DNA of 64,000 nucleotides, taken from Oscillospiraceae bacterium (GTDB lineage: Bacteria; Bacillota; Clostridia; Oscillospirales; Oscillospiraceae). The stretch's first letter is position 1, and each line of letters starts with the position of its first letter. Below, piece by piece: positions 22,670 to 33,796 of the stretch. The position numbers and the translations under genes were made by a program. The notes beneath the pieces are model-generated. The model saw only the letters and a list, made by a program, of their open reading frames with translations. It ran no database searches and had not been told where the DNA came from. The stretch is taken from assembly GCA_902791215.1 (NCBI GenBank), contig CADAUZ010000019.1, positions 16,639 to 80,638 of the forward strand. The letters are read 5' to 3'.

Positions 22670-24049
22670 TTGAAAAAATATATCGGCAACAGGGCTTTTT
22701 ACGGAAAGCTCTTTGCTATCCTGATCCCTATCCTTATCCAGAACGTCATCACAAACTTTGTGAGCCTGCTGGATAACATCATGGTCGGCCAGGTGGGCAC
22801 CGAGCCCATGTCCGGTGTCGCCATCGTCAATCAGCTGCTTTTTGTCTTCAATCTCTGCATCTTCGGAGGACTTGCGGGCGCGGGCATCCTTACCGCGCAG
22901 TTCTACGGCAGCGGCGACCATAAGGGCGTGGCCGACACCTTCCGCGCCAAGCTCTACATCGCCTTTGCGGCGGCGGCGGTCTTTCTCGGCATTTTCTCCC
23001 TCGGCGGCGAGGCCCTCATCCGCCAGTTCATCCATGAAGGCGGCGAGAACCTGGACATGGCGGCGACGCTCATGCACGCCAAGGATTACCTCCACATCAT
23101 GCTCTTCCAGATCCCGCCCTTCGCCTTCCAGATGGCCTATGCCAGCACCCTGCGCGAGACAGGGGAGACGGTGCTGCCCATGAAGGCCGGCATCACGGCG
23201 GTGCTGGTGAACCTGGTCCTGAACTATATCCTGATTTTCGGCAAGCTCGGTGCGCCTGTCCTCGGGGTCGAGGGCGCAGCCGTCGCCACGGTCATAGCCC
23301 GCTATATCGAGTGCGCCATCATCGTGATCTGGACGCACCGGCACCGGGAGCGCAATCCCTTCCTGGAGACAGCCTATACCACCTTCCGCATCCCCGGAGC
23401 GCTTGTCAGGCAGATCGCCGTGATGGGACTGCCGCTGCTGATAAACGAGCTTCTATGGTCGAGCGGCATGGCGGTTCTGAACCAGTGCTACTCCATGCGC
23501 GGGCTTGAGGTGGTGTCCGCGACAAACATCTCCTCTACTGTCTCCAATCTCTTCTTCTGCGCCTTCCTCTCCATGGGCAACGCCACCTCCATCATTGTTG
23601 GTCAGATCCTCGGGGCGGGCGAGCTGGAGCGGGCTGTGGACGAGGACAGAAAGCTCATCGCCTTCTCGGTGGCGCTGTGCGCCGCGGTCGGCCTTGTGAT
23701 GGCCTTCATTGCCCCGCTGGTGCCGCGCATTTACAATACCTCCGACACTGTCCGTGCCCTGGCTGCCAAGCTCATTTTCATACAGGCTCTCTTCATGCCC
23801 TTTTTTGCCTTTACAAATTCCTGCTATTTTACCCTGCGCGCAGGCGGTCAGACGATCATTACCTTTGTCTTTGACAGCCTCTACCAGTGGACGATAGTGG
23901 TGCCGCTGGCCTTCGTGCTCTCACGCTTTACCGCCATGCCCATCGTGCCCATGTATTTTACCGTGCAGTGCATGGAGCTCATTAAGTGCGTCCTCGGCTA
24001 TTACTTCCTTAAAAAACGCAAATGGGTCCGCGACCTCGTCAACGGATAA
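22670..24049 (+). CDS. MATE family cation-coupled efflux transporter
   Basis: The 459-residue protein has twelve predicted membrane helices and MATE features: LIPILIQNVITNFVSLLDNIMVGQVG at the N-terminus, GVAIVNQLLF, and two homologous halves, the second starting near AVMGLPLLINELLW. MATE proteins export drugs or metabolites by Na+ or H+ antiport. The most likely start is TTG at 22670 (MKKYIGNRAFYG), eight bases after AGGCGG; an upstream TTG at 22646 has no ribosome site. The substrate is unknown. Confidence 0.9.
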   Translation: MKKYIGNRAFYGKLFAILIPILIQNVITNFVSLLDNIMVGQVGTEPMSGVAIVNQLLFVFNLCIFGGLAGAGILTAQFYGSGDHKGVADTFRAKLYIAFAAAAVFLGIFSLGGEALIRQFIHEGGENLDMAATLMHAKDYLHIMLFQIPPFAFQMAYASTLRETGETVLPMKAGITAVLVNLVLNYILIFGKLGAPVLGVEGAAVATVIARYIECAIIVIWTHRHRERNPFLETAYTTFRIPGALVRQIAVMGLPLLINELLWSSGMAVLNQCYSMRGLEVVSATNISSTVSNLFFCAFLSMGNATSIIVGQILGAGELERAVDEDRKLIAFSVALCAAVGLVMAFIAPLVPRIYNTSDTVRALAAKLIFIQALFMPFFAFTNSCYFTLRAGGQTIITFVFDSLYQWTIVVPLAFVLSRFTAMPIVPMYFTVQCMELIKCVLGYYFLKKRKWVRDLVNG

Positions 24050-24083
24050 ACGGAAACGCGGGTTCATGACCGCATTTAAAAAC

Positions 24084-24164
24084 CTGTCATTCTGAGCAAA
24101 GCGAAGAATCTTTTGTTCCGGCATGTACCGAAGAAAGATCCTTCGCTGACGCTCAGGATGACAG
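24084..24164. repeat. Palindromic intergenic repeat, TCATTCTGAG family copy A
   Basis: A left arm starting CTGTCATTCTGAGCAAAGCG and a right arm ending GCTCAGGATGACAG are near-perfect inverted copies of about 30 bases around a 21-base loop. Related copies occur at 26980-27060, 40591-40642 and 45810-45892. It lies between convergent genes. Confidence 0.75.
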
Positions 24165-24174
24165 ATTTTTTGCT

Positions 24175-25311
24175 TTATATCCCGAACAGGCTCAGCGCGA
24201 GCTTTGCGAAGATGCCGCCGAAGCCGATGCGCGGCACATCCTCCGCTGCGCAGACCGGCACCTCGGCAAGGAGCTTTTCTCCCACCGTCACGCGCAGGCT
24301 CCCGATCGGCTGCCCCTCTCTGACCGGGGCTGCCACCGTAGAGGGGAGCGTGAGGGCATAGGACGCCTCGCCGCCCTTCTCCGCCACCTGATAGCCCGGG
24401 CCGCCCAGTTTAAGCGGTACGCTTTTCTTTTTCCCCAACTCCACCGGCAGCACCGGCAGGGGAGCGGAGTCCGTCAGCGGGATCAGTCGGAAATTGGCAA
24501 AGCCGTAGCTCAAAAGTGTCTCCGCGTCCCGGTTGCGGCTGTCCGCCGTCTCCCCATGCATGACGACCGCGATGTACTCCACGCCGTTTCTCTCCGCCGT
24601 CGCCGACAGGCAGTAGCGCGCCGTGGAGGTATACCCAGTCTTGAGCCCCGTGCAGCCGGGATACCAGTAGACCAGCTTGTTGGTGTTGGCAAGGTCGAAG
24701 CTGCCGTCGCGTATGGAGTCCATCCAGATGGTGGTGTACTCCTTGATGGCGTCGTGGCGGATGAGCTCCCTAGACATGACGGCCACATCCCGGGCGGTGG
24801 TGTAGTGCTGCCCGTCGTCGAAGAGCCCGGTGCAGTTGGAAAAATGGGTGTGCGCAAGGCCCAGCTCCTTTGCCCGGTCGTTCATCTTTTTGACGAAGGC
24901 CTCCTCACTGCCGCACAGAAACTCCGCCATGGCCACCGCGCAGTCGTTGGCCGACACCACCGCGATGCACTTGAGCATGTCGCGCACGCTCATGCGCTCG
25001 CCCGCCTCGAGATAGACGCAGCTTCCGCCGAAGGAGGCGGCGCGTTCGCTTGCGGTCACAATATCGTCGGGCGTGAAGGCGCCGTTTTCCATGGCCTCCA
25101 TGATGAGCAGCAGGGTCATGATCTTTGTCACGCTCGCTGGAAAGCCAGGCTCGTCGGCCTTTTTCTCGAAGAGTACCGTGCCGGTCTCTTTCTCCATCAG
25201 GATGGCCGAGGGCGCGGCAATGGTGAGTGCCGGTGCCTCCGCGCGGGCGGGCAGCGGCAGACAGGCGCAGAGCAGGGACAGGGTCAGGATAAAACAGAAA
25301 TATTGCTTCAT
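24175..25311 (-). CDS. D-alanyl-D-alanine carboxypeptidase (DacF-like, peptidase S11)
   Basis: The 378-residue protein has a signal peptide (to about residue 25) and the low-molecular-weight PBP motifs SxxK (SVTK, Ser60-Lys63), SxN (SAN, 120-122) and KTG (224-226), followed by a C-terminal beta domain (PBP5_C-like) and a final hydrophobic stretch (FAKLALSLFGI) that may anchor it. It trims the terminal D-Ala from peptidoglycan pentapeptides outside the membrane and so limits crosslinking. GAGGGAG precedes the ATG. It is a single-gene unit. Confidence 0.92.
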   Translation of the reverse strand: MKQYFCFILTLSLLCACLPLPARAEAPALTIAAPSAILMEKETGTVLFEKKADEPGFPASVTKIMTLLLIMEAMENGAFTPDDIVTASERAASFGGSCVYLEAGERMSVRDMLKCIAVVSANDCAVAMAEFLCGSEEAFVKKMNDRAKELGLAHTHFSNCTGLFDDGQHYTTARDVAVMSRELIRHDAIKEYTTIWMDSIRDGSFDLANTNKLVYWYPGCTGLKTGYTSTARYCLSATAERNGVEYIAVVMHGETADSRNRDAETLLSYGFANFRLIPLTDSAPLPVLPVELGKKKSVPLKLGGPGYQVAEKGGEASYALTLPSTVAAPVREGQPIGSLRVTVGEKLLAEVPVCAAEDVPRIGFGGIFAKLALSLFGI

Positions 25312-25667
25312 GGCTCCCTCCGAATCATTCCTTCTGTCTCGAACCTATGAATGCCGCTTCAAAGCTATGCGGCGGTTTACCTGATTATGTATAAATCGAC
25401 ATTTTTCGTACTTTTATTCATGAACGAATAATGAACAAATTGCGGACGATGAAGAGGTTTTTAACACTTTCCACAGACTTTTCAACAAAATCGATCGGAG
25501 AGGGAACCGACAAAGCCCCATAATTAGTTTACATAATAATATTACAAATGAATATCAATCAGTTAAGCTTTTGTAAAAACTGATGCGGACGCTTGACGCC
25601 GGGCCACGCAGCGGCTAAAATAGAATCCCAAGCCCGATGCGGGCCCCGGCCCGGAAAGGAGGAGCAT
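25312..25667. other. 356-base divergent gap, one promoter seen
   Basis: The gap between the carboxypeptidase and the AI-2E-family gene is AT-rich in its first two thirds. It includes a single 14-base-repeat-like unit (tttacataataatattac near 25529) and a TTTCCACA/TTTTCAAC stretch that faintly recalls DnaA boxes but is not clustered. The plus-strand promoter is listed separately. I see no gene. Confidence 0.5.
25593..25621 (+). promoter_or_regulatory. Predicted promoter for the AI-2E family transporter
   Basis: TTGACG (25593-25598), 17 bases, TAAAAT (25616-25621), 47 bases before the start codon. Confidence 0.7.
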
Positions 25668-26942
25668 ATGCGGCGGATCTTTCACTGGGATAAGAAATAT
25701 CTCTACTGGGGCATCACCGCCTTCTGCGTGATTGCCTGCGCCATCCTGTTTTTCATGGCGCTGAACTATCTGGATACGCTCAAGCAGGGCATTGCGGCAC
25801 TGATACGCATTCTCGGGCCCTTTATCTGGGGCCTTGTGATCGTGTACCTGCTCAGCCCGCTGGTACGCTTTCTGCAGAAAAAGATTTTCGGGCCGATCTG
25901 CGCAAAGCTCTCCGTCAAAAGACCGGAAAAGGGGCAGAGCTGCGCGCGTGTGCTCTCCGTGATCTTTGCCGAGATTTTCATGCTGGCCCTCATCACGGGA
26001 CTGTTCTTCCTCATCATCCCGCAATTGTACAGCAGCATTGAGACCATCGTCGTCAATTCCCCGACCTATATCGACTCCCTGACCACCTGGGCCACCAAGA
26101 AGCTCGCGGCCTATCCGGAGATCAGCGACTATGTGGCCCATATCCTGGGGGATGTGAACACGAATATCATCACGTGGCTCCAGAACACCATCCTCCCCAA
26201 GCTCGGCAGCCTCCTGACAAACGTGGGCATGGGCGTGCGCTATGTGGTGACGGGGGTGTATAACCTCGTCATCGGCATCATTGTCTCCATCTACATCCTC
26301 AGCAATATCGAGGGCTTCACCGCCAGCGCCAAGCGCCTGATCTACAGCATCATGAACGTGGACACCGCCAAGAAATTTCTCGACGGTCTGCGCTTTACGG
26401 ACAAGACCTTCAACGGCTTTCTCATGGGCAAGCTTCTGGATTCGGCCATCATCGGCCTGATCTGCTACATCGTCTGCGTGATCCTGAAAATGCCCTACGC
26501 CCTGCTCGTGAGCGTGATGGTGGGCGTGACGAACATCATCCCCTTCTTCGGCCCGCTCATCGGCGCGATCCCGAGCGCCATCATCATCCTCATGGTCGAC
26601 CCCTCCAAGTGCCTGATCTTCGTGATCTTTGTCATCCTGCTCCAGCAGCTTGACGGCAACATCATCGGCCCGAAGATCCTGGGCAGCTCCGTCGGCATCA
26701 ACGGCTTCTGGGTCATGTTCTCCATCATCCTGGGCGCCGGTCTCTTCGGCTTCTGGGGCATGCTGCTGGGCGTGCCCGTGTTCGTCGTGATCTATACCAT
26801 CATCAACAAGAGCATCGAGCGCAAGCTCCGCCGCAATGACCTCCCCGTGGAGGAGTCGGCTTACGCAAATCTTGACTACATCGACCCCGTCACCCTCCAG
26901 CCCGTCCGCCAGAAGGATGACGAGGATGAGGACGAGGAGTAA
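25668..26942 (+). CDS. AI-2E family transporter (YtvI/PerM-like)
   Basis: The 424-residue protein has about eight membrane helices and the AI-2E exporter / PerM pattern: GPFIWGLVIVYLLSPLV, a central soluble loop, LMGKLLDSAIIGLICYI, VGVTNIIPFFGPLIGAIPSAIIILM and GPKILGSSVGINGFWVMFSIILGAGLFGFWGMLLGVPVF. Members have been proposed to move autoinducer-2, peptides or sodium; the true substrate is open. The acidic C-terminal tail is typical. GGAAAGGAGGAG precedes the ATG at 25668. It is a single-gene unit. Confidence 0.9.
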   Translation: MRRIFHWDKKYLYWGITAFCVIACAILFFMALNYLDTLKQGIAALIRILGPFIWGLVIVYLLSPLVRFLQKKIFGPICAKLSVKRPEKGQSCARVLSVIFAEIFMLALITGLFFLIIPQLYSSIETIVVNSPTYIDSLTTWATKKLAAYPEISDYVAHILGDVNTNIITWLQNTILPKLGSLLTNVGMGVRYVVTGVYNLVIGIIVSIYILSNIEGFTASAKRLIYSIMNVDTAKKFLDGLRFTDKTFNGFLMGKLLDSAIIGLICYIVCVILKMPYALLVSVMVGVTNIIPFFGPLIGAIPSAIIILMVDPSKCLIFVIFVILLQQLDGNIIGPKILGSSVGINGFWVMFSIILGAGLFGFWGMLLGVPVFVVIYTIINKSIERKLRRNDLPVEESAYANLDYIDPVTLQPVRQKDDEDEDEE

Positions 26943-26979
26943 AAACATTCCAATAACATGACGTGTCAGTCGTGAAGCA

Positions 26980-27060
26980 TGTCATTCTGAGGCCGGAGGC
27001 CGAAGAATCTTTCCGGGAGATACTCGGGAAGATCCTTCGCTTTCGCTCAGGATGACATTC
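26980..27060. repeat. Palindromic intergenic repeat, TCATTCTGAG family copy B
   Basis: Arms starting TGTCATTCTGAGGCCGGAGG and ending CGCTCAGGATGACATTCT are inverted copies with a short loop. The rest of the 326-base gap 26943-27268 holds the str promoter and the rpsL leader. Confidence 0.75.
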
Positions 27061-27119
27061 TTTTTCCGGCTGTAATGGAATGCTTCAAAAATTTTTTTCT
27101 CTTGAATCAACAAAAATTC

Positions 27120-27148
27120 TTGACTGCATTTGTGAAATATGCTAATAT
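27120..27148 (+). promoter_or_regulatory. Sigma-A promoter for the str operon
   Basis: TTGACT (27120-27125), 17 bases, TAATAT (27143-27148), then a leader of about 115 bases to rpsL. Confidence 0.75.
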
Positions 27149-27268
27149 ACAAAAATGCGTGGGTGAAAGAAAAATGCGCACAAAACGGGCTCAAAAATCC
27201 GCCAATACCGGATGAAAGTCCGCCGCACGCGCACAGATCCCCGCGACAACGAAAGAAAGGAGAAAACA

Positions 27269-27694
27269 ATGCCTACTTTTAACCAGCTGGTGAGAAAGGG
27301 CAGAGAGAAGGTCACCTACAAGTCCGCCTCCCCTGCAATGCAGAAGGGCCTGAACACCCTCAAGAACAAGGAGACCGACCTGAGCGCTCCTCAGAAGAGA
27401 GGCGTCTGCACCGCCGTGCGTACCTCCACCCCCAAGAAGCCGAACTCCGCTCTGCGTAAAATCGCCCGTGTCCGCCTGACCAACGGCTATGAGGTCACCG
27501 CCTACATCCCCGGTATCGGCCACAACCTGCAGGAGCACTCCGTGGTCATGATCCGCGGCGGCCGTGTCAAGGACCTGCCTGGTGTGCGTTACCACATCAT
27601 CCGCGGCACTCTCGACGCTCAGGGCGTCAATGGCCGTATGCAGGGCCGTTCCAAGTACGGCGCGAAGAGACCCAAGGCTGCAAAGAAGAAGTAA
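27269..27694 (+). CDS. rpsL: 30S ribosomal protein S12
   Basis: The 141-residue protein is S12: [13 protein letters not shown] at the start, [23 protein letters not shown], and [13 protein letters not shown]. The lysines in TPKKPNS and GRVKDLPG, where streptomycin-resistance substitutions usually occur, are the wild-type residues. The tail [13 protein letters not shown] is normal. The ATG at 27269 sits behind AAAGGAG; an in-frame start at 27212 would add a non-homologous 19-residue extension. It is first in the rpsL-rpsG-fusA-tuf operon. Confidence 0.97.
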   Translation: MPTFNQLVRKGREKVTYKSASPAMQKGLNTLKNKETDLSAPQKRGVCTAVRTSTPKKPNSALRKIARVRLTNGYEVTAYIPGIGHNLQEHSVVMIRGGRVKDLPGVRYHIIRGTLDAQGVNGRMQGRSKYGAKRPKAAKKK

Positions 27695-27833
27695 TAACTT
27701 CAGCGGCAATCTGCCCTGTCGTTTATCTATACAGCATTGTTTTCTGTTGCCATGATAAACCTCGGGGCGCAACGGATACCCGCGTGTATTCGAGTACCTG
27801 TGATTCCATTTTTTAATGAAGGAGGGAAGCAAC
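27695..27833 (+). promoter_or_regulatory. Structured rpsL-rpsG intercistronic region
   Basis: This 139-base spacer is unusually long for the str operon. GTTTATC (27721-27727) can pair with GATAAAC (27754-27760), enclosing an ACAG/CTGT hairpin. In E. coli the S12-S7 spacer binds S7 for autoregulation; a similar role here is inference only. Confidence 0.35.
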
Positions 27834-28304
27834 GTGCCCAGAAGAGGTAATGTTCCCAAGAGAGAAATTTTGCCTGATCCTATGTATAACAGCGTGCTGG
27901 TGACCAAGCTCATCAACGGCGTTATGCTCGACGGCAAGAAGGGTGTTGCTCAGAAGGTCGTTTACGACGCTTTTGACATCATCAAAGAGAAGACCGGCAA
28001 GGAGCCCCTTGACGCCTTCGCAGAGGCCATGAACAACATCATGCCCGCCCTCGAGGTCAAGGCCCGCCGTGTCGGCGGCGCAACCTATCAGGTTCCTATC
28101 GAAGTCCGTCCCGCCCGTCGTCAGACCCTGGCTCTGCGCTGGCTGGTCGAGTACAGCCGCAAGCGCAGCGAGAAGACCATGAAGGAGCGCCTCGCAGGCG
28201 AGATCATGGATGCCTGCAACAACCTCGGCAACTCTGTCAAGAAGCGCGAGGATATGCACAAGAATGCCGAAGCCAACAAGGCCTTCGCGCATTTCAGATG
28301 GTAA
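27834..28304 (+). CDS. rpsG: 30S ribosomal protein S7
   Basis: The 156-residue protein is S7: [19 protein letters not shown] at the start, [30 protein letters not shown], and a C-terminal [18 protein letters not shown] tail. It nucleates assembly of the 30S head and contacts the E site. The start codon is GTG at 27834 with GGAGGG nine bases upstream; the in-frame ATG at 27816 precedes that ribosome site and is rejected. Confidence 0.97.
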   Translation: MPRRGNVPKREILPDPMYNSVLVTKLINGVMLDGKKGVAQKVVYDAFDIIKEKTGKEPLDAFAEAMNNIMPALEVKARRVGGATYQVPIEVRPARRQTLALRWLVEYSRKRSEKTMKERLAGEIMDACNNLGNSVKKREDMHKNAEANKAFAHFRW

Positions 28305-28325
28305 TCATCTGTTCAGGAGTTTTTC

Positions 28326-30416
<2,091 letters not shown>

Positions 30417-30453
30417 AAGTAACATTTTTAATCTATTTTAGGAGGATATCACA

Positions 30454-31645
30454 ATGGCAAAACAGATGTACAACAGAAGCAAGCCCCACGTGAACATCGG
30501 CACCATCGGCCACATCGACCACGGCAAGACCACCCTTACCGCTGCCATCACCAAGTACCTCGCCCTGCAGGGCAAGGCTGAGTACACCGACTACTCTTCC
30601 ATCGACAAGGCTCCCGAAGAGAGAGAGCGCGGCATCACCATCAACACCGCACACGTTGAGTACGAGACCGAGAAACGTCACTACGCTCACGTCGACTGCC
30701 CGGGCCACGCTGACTATATCAAGAACATGATCACCGGCGCTGCTCAGATGGACGGCGCAATCCTCGTTATCGCTGCTTCCGACGGCCCCATGGCCCAGAC
30801 CCGCGAGCACCTGCTGCTTGCCCGTCAGGTTAACGTTCCTTCCGTTCTGGTCTTCCTGAACAAGTGCGATCAGGTCGACGACGAGGAGCTGCTCGAGCTG
30901 GTCGAGATGGAAGTCCGCGAGCTGCTTGACTTCTACGGCTTCCCTGGCGACGACACCCCCATCATCCGCGGCAGCGCTCTGAACGCTCTGGTTTCCGAGT
31001 CCACCGATCCCAACGCCCCCGAGTACGCCTGCATCAAGGAGCTCATGGACGCTGTTGACACTTGGATCCCCACCCCCGACCGCAAGGCCGACCAGCCCTT
31101 CCTTATGCCCATCGAGGACGTCTTCACCATCTCCGGCCGCGGCACTGTTGTTACCGGTCGTGTTGAGCGTGGCCGCGTCAAGGTTGGCGACAAGGTCGAG
31201 ATCGTTGGTCTGAAGGACGAGTCCACCGAGACCACCGTTACCGGCACCGAGATGTTCCACAAGACCCTCGAGTACGCCGAGGCCGGCGACAACGTGGGCT
31301 GCCTGCTGCGCGGCATCGACAAGAAGTCCGTTGAGCGTGGCCAGGTTCTGGCTGCTCCCAAGAGCATTCACCCCCACACCAAGTTCAAGGGCCAGGTTTA
31401 CGTCCTGTCCAAGGAAGAGGGCGGCCGTCACACCCCGTTCTTCAACAACTACCGTCCCCAGTTCTACCGACGTGACCGGCGTCATCTCCCTGCCCGAAGG
31501 CGTTGAGATGTGCATGCCCGGCGACAACGTCGACATGGACGTCGAGCTGATCACCCCTATCGCCATCGAGAACGGCCTTCGCTTCGCTATCCGCGAGGGC
31601 GGCCGTACCGTCGGCTCCGGTGTTGTTATCGGCATCAACGAGTAA
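30454..31645 (+). pseudogene. tuf: Elongation factor Tu, frameshifted by an apparent 11-base deletion
   Basis: The frame from 30454 encodes EF-Tu with all GTPase motifs ([26 protein letters not shown]) and domain II up to RPQFY at 31467, then shifts and stops at 31506. The rest of domain III ([15 protein letters not shown] to GVVIGINE) is present in another frame to 31645. Comparison with the conserved RPQFYFRTTDVTG shows that codons for F-R-T-T are lost: 11 bases are missing, and restoring them gives exactly 400 residues. As read, the product would lack most of domain III and could not bind tRNA. Either a second tuf copy exists, or this is an assembly error at a near-repeat (TTCTAC / GTACCACC). 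The ribosome site AGGAGGATATCACA is intact. Confidence 0.9.
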
Positions 31646-31680
31646 TTACCACGGCGTAAGCCAAACTGAATAAACAGCAA

Positions 31681-31714
31681 GAGAGCGCGACCCGTCCGGG
31701 CTGCGCTCTTTTTA
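31681..31714 (+). terminator. Rho-independent terminator of the str operon
   Basis: AGAGCGC and GCGCTCT with an inner ACCCG/CGGGC pairing form a long hairpin followed by TTTTTAT. Confidence 0.8.
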
Positions 31715-31728
31715 TCATTCGCAAAATA

Positions 31729-33393
31729 TCAGTTCACTTTCTTACCGCAGAAATACACATCCCGCGGCAGGTTATAGCTGAATCCCTCGTGCTCTGCCGT
31801 GAGAAGGTTGTTGTCGAATACCAGGAAGTCCGCGTCCTTGCCGGCCTCGATGGAGCCCTTCGTCTTTTCGATGCCGAGCTGCTTCGCCCCGTTGATCGTG
31901 TAGCCGAGAAGCATCTCTTCGATCCCCATCCTCTCATCGGCGGGCGGGAAGATATAATTGATCAACTCGATCGGAGGTAGCTTCGTCTTATTCGTAACTT
32001 TGCGCGTCATTCCGACTTCCATGCCAAGATAGGGATTCCAGGATGAAAAATCCATGAATACGATAGTATCGCTGGACCAGGAAACCAGGGCTCCGCTGTC
32101 CCAGACCGATTTGCAGCGATACATCAATTTACCGCGTTCCTCGCCAAAGAGTCTCTTATACACGTTGACATCATCAGCGTGCCACCAGGGCGTAAAGTTC
32201 GCAATCACGCCCAAAGGCGCAAAGCGTGTCAGATCCGCAGTATCCTGAATCTGCAGATGAGCGGATACGACCCTGATCCGGAAATCGTCTCCCAGCTCTT
32301 TCTTTACCTGCTCTACGCCGTCCAGCACCAGGCGGGAGGACGCCTCGCCGACGGTATGCGCATGGAAATCCAGTCCCTCTTCATTCAGCACCTTCAGAAG
32401 CGCCACAAGCTCCTCCAGATTCATGGCGGTGCACCCTTTTTCCCCGGTTTCCACATAGGGCGTCACCATAGCTCCGGAGTGGAGCTTCAGCGTGCCGTCC
32501 ATGAAGATCTTCAAGGTATGGATCTTTATGTGCTCCGTATTGTATTCCCTTTGAAGGCGCTTCAGCTCTTTTATGCCCTCTTCCACCTCCCAGGCTGCCG
32601 AGATGACATAACAGCCGTCGACATAGATCGGAAGCTTCCCCTGCCGATCCAGCTCGCGGAGGCGAGAATAAACGTGCTCATGAAATTCAGGAAATCCGGG
32701 GATACCGGCGTCAAAGACCCCTGACACACCGACACTGACACAAAAATCGATCCAGCGCTGAAGCGCAGCGTCAATCGCCGAATCCGGCTTATCCATTGCG
32801 CTGTCCAGAATGATCGGCAGCTCCGTCGCGCCCTCGCTCATTTCTCCGGTCACATGCCCGTCCTTACGCACGTAAAAGCTTAAGCCCGGTACCGGATCCT
32901 TGATATCGTCCGTGATACCATGCTTCCTTAAAATGTTCGAGTTCACCCAGATACTGTGCCCCTGCCCCTCCTGAATCTGCAGTTCCCCGTCAGGGCAAAT
33001 CGCGTCCAGGTCCTCTTTGGTAATATTGTCATCCTTCAGGTGCTTTTTGTCGAGCATGAAGCGGTAACGGTCCTGGCCAGGATGCTTCTGAATATAATCC
33101 GCTATAAAATCCAGCGCACCCTGCTTGCTATCGCAAACAATAATTTCCCCGAATCCCGTTACGCCGATCAGATCGTATCCGGCTCCCATGGTCACATGGA
33201 CATGGCTGTCGATAATACCGGGCATGATGAATTTCCCGCCAAGATCCGTGACCTCTCCCTCGTACGCAGAAAGACCGGCCTCGTCACCCACATAAATGAA
33301 TTTTCCGTCCTTCACCGCAAGGGCGGTTGCTGTCGGTTTGCTCTTGTCCGCTGTGAAGATTCTGGCGTTTTTTATGATCTGATCCGCTTTCAT
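31729..33393 (-). CDS. YtcJ-like metal-dependent amidohydrolase
   Basis: The 554-residue protein belongs to amidohydrolase family 3: NARIFTADKSKPTATALAVKDGKFIYVGD near the start, the metal motif GIIDSHVHV (HxH), LKIFMDGTLKLHSGAM, FHAHTVGEAS, VVSAHLQIQD, SWSSDT, and a C-terminal GSIEAGKDADFLVFDNNL typical of the small beta-sandwich. It should hydrolyse an amide, N-formyl or similar C-N bond; the substrate is unknown. The start at 33393 has AAAGGAGGAGC upstream; a longer frame from 33585 is rejected. A TTGTGT-17-TATATT pair upstream is a possible weak promoter. It stands alone. Confidence 0.88.
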   Translation of the reverse strand: MKADQIIKNARIFTADKSKPTATALAVKDGKFIYVGDEAGLSAYEGEVTDLGGKFIMPGIIDSHVHVTMGAGYDLIGVTGFGEIIVCDSKQGALDFIADYIQKHPGQDRYRFMLDKKHLKDDNITKEDLDAICPDGELQIQEGQGHSIWVNSNILRKHGITDDIKDPVPGLSFYVRKDGHVTGEMSEGATELPIILDSAMDKPDSAIDAALQRWIDFCVSVGVSGVFDAGIPGFPEFHEHVYSRLRELDRQGKLPIYVDGCYVISAAWEVEEGIKELKRLQREYNTEHIKIHTLKIFMDGTLKLHSGAMVTPYVETGEKGCTAMNLEELVALLKVLNEEGLDFHAHTVGEASSRLVLDGVEQVKKELGDDFRIRVVSAHLQIQDTADLTRFAPLGVIANFTPWWHADDVNVYKRLFGEERGKLMYRCKSVWDSGALVSWSSDTIVFMDFSSWNPYLGMEVGMTRKVTNKTKLPPIELINYIFPPADERMGIEEMLLGYTINGAKQLGIEKTKGSIEAGKDADFLVFDNNLLTAEHEGFSYNLPRDVYFCGKKVN

Positions 33394-33796
33394 TGGTGCT
33401 CCTCCTTTATGTAAATATAATAGCATTTTCAGAATAACACAAGCGTATCCAGCCGTCAAGGAGAATAAGCAGTACCACCACGGGGTTAAGCCCGGATTGT
33501 TTAAAAAAGTCGCCGCTGGTTTTACCCGGCGGCATTTATGGAGGTATGGAGGAATAGTAGCATGTTCAGGGAGCCATGCCCTCATGGCTCCGGGATCGGC
33601 TCAATCCCAGATCAGCGGGATCAGCTTCCAAAGCAACCATCAAGCCAATTAAAACGCAGCCCCTGTCAGTGATGACAGGGACTGTTTCTTATATCCATGC
33701 TGAGAAATTTGTTTCAGTTTCGTTACCGTATTGACAAAACTTCCGAAAGAAGGTAGTATATATATCATACGATATTACTAAAAGCTGGTAAGCAAT
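33394..33796. other. 403-base divergent gap with three hairpins and one promoter
   Basis: No gene is visible. Three hairpins lie in a row: GCCGCTGG/CCGGCGGC (about 33511-33532), GGAGCCATG/CATGGCTCC (33570-33591) and CCCTGTCA/TGACAGGG (33661-33680, followed by ACTGTTTCTT). The first two lack T-runs. The plus-strand promoter at 33731 follows. Confidence 0.5.
33731..33759 (+). promoter_or_regulatory. Sigma-A promoter for the sugar transferase gene
   Basis: TTGACA (33731-33736), 17 bases, TAGTAT (33754-33759). Confidence 0.75.

Noticed and set aside
25440..25500. DnaA-box-like TTTCCACA and TTTTCAAC near the carboxypeptidase
   Set aside because: Only isolated weak matches, with no dnaA, dnaN or clustered boxes; not an origin.
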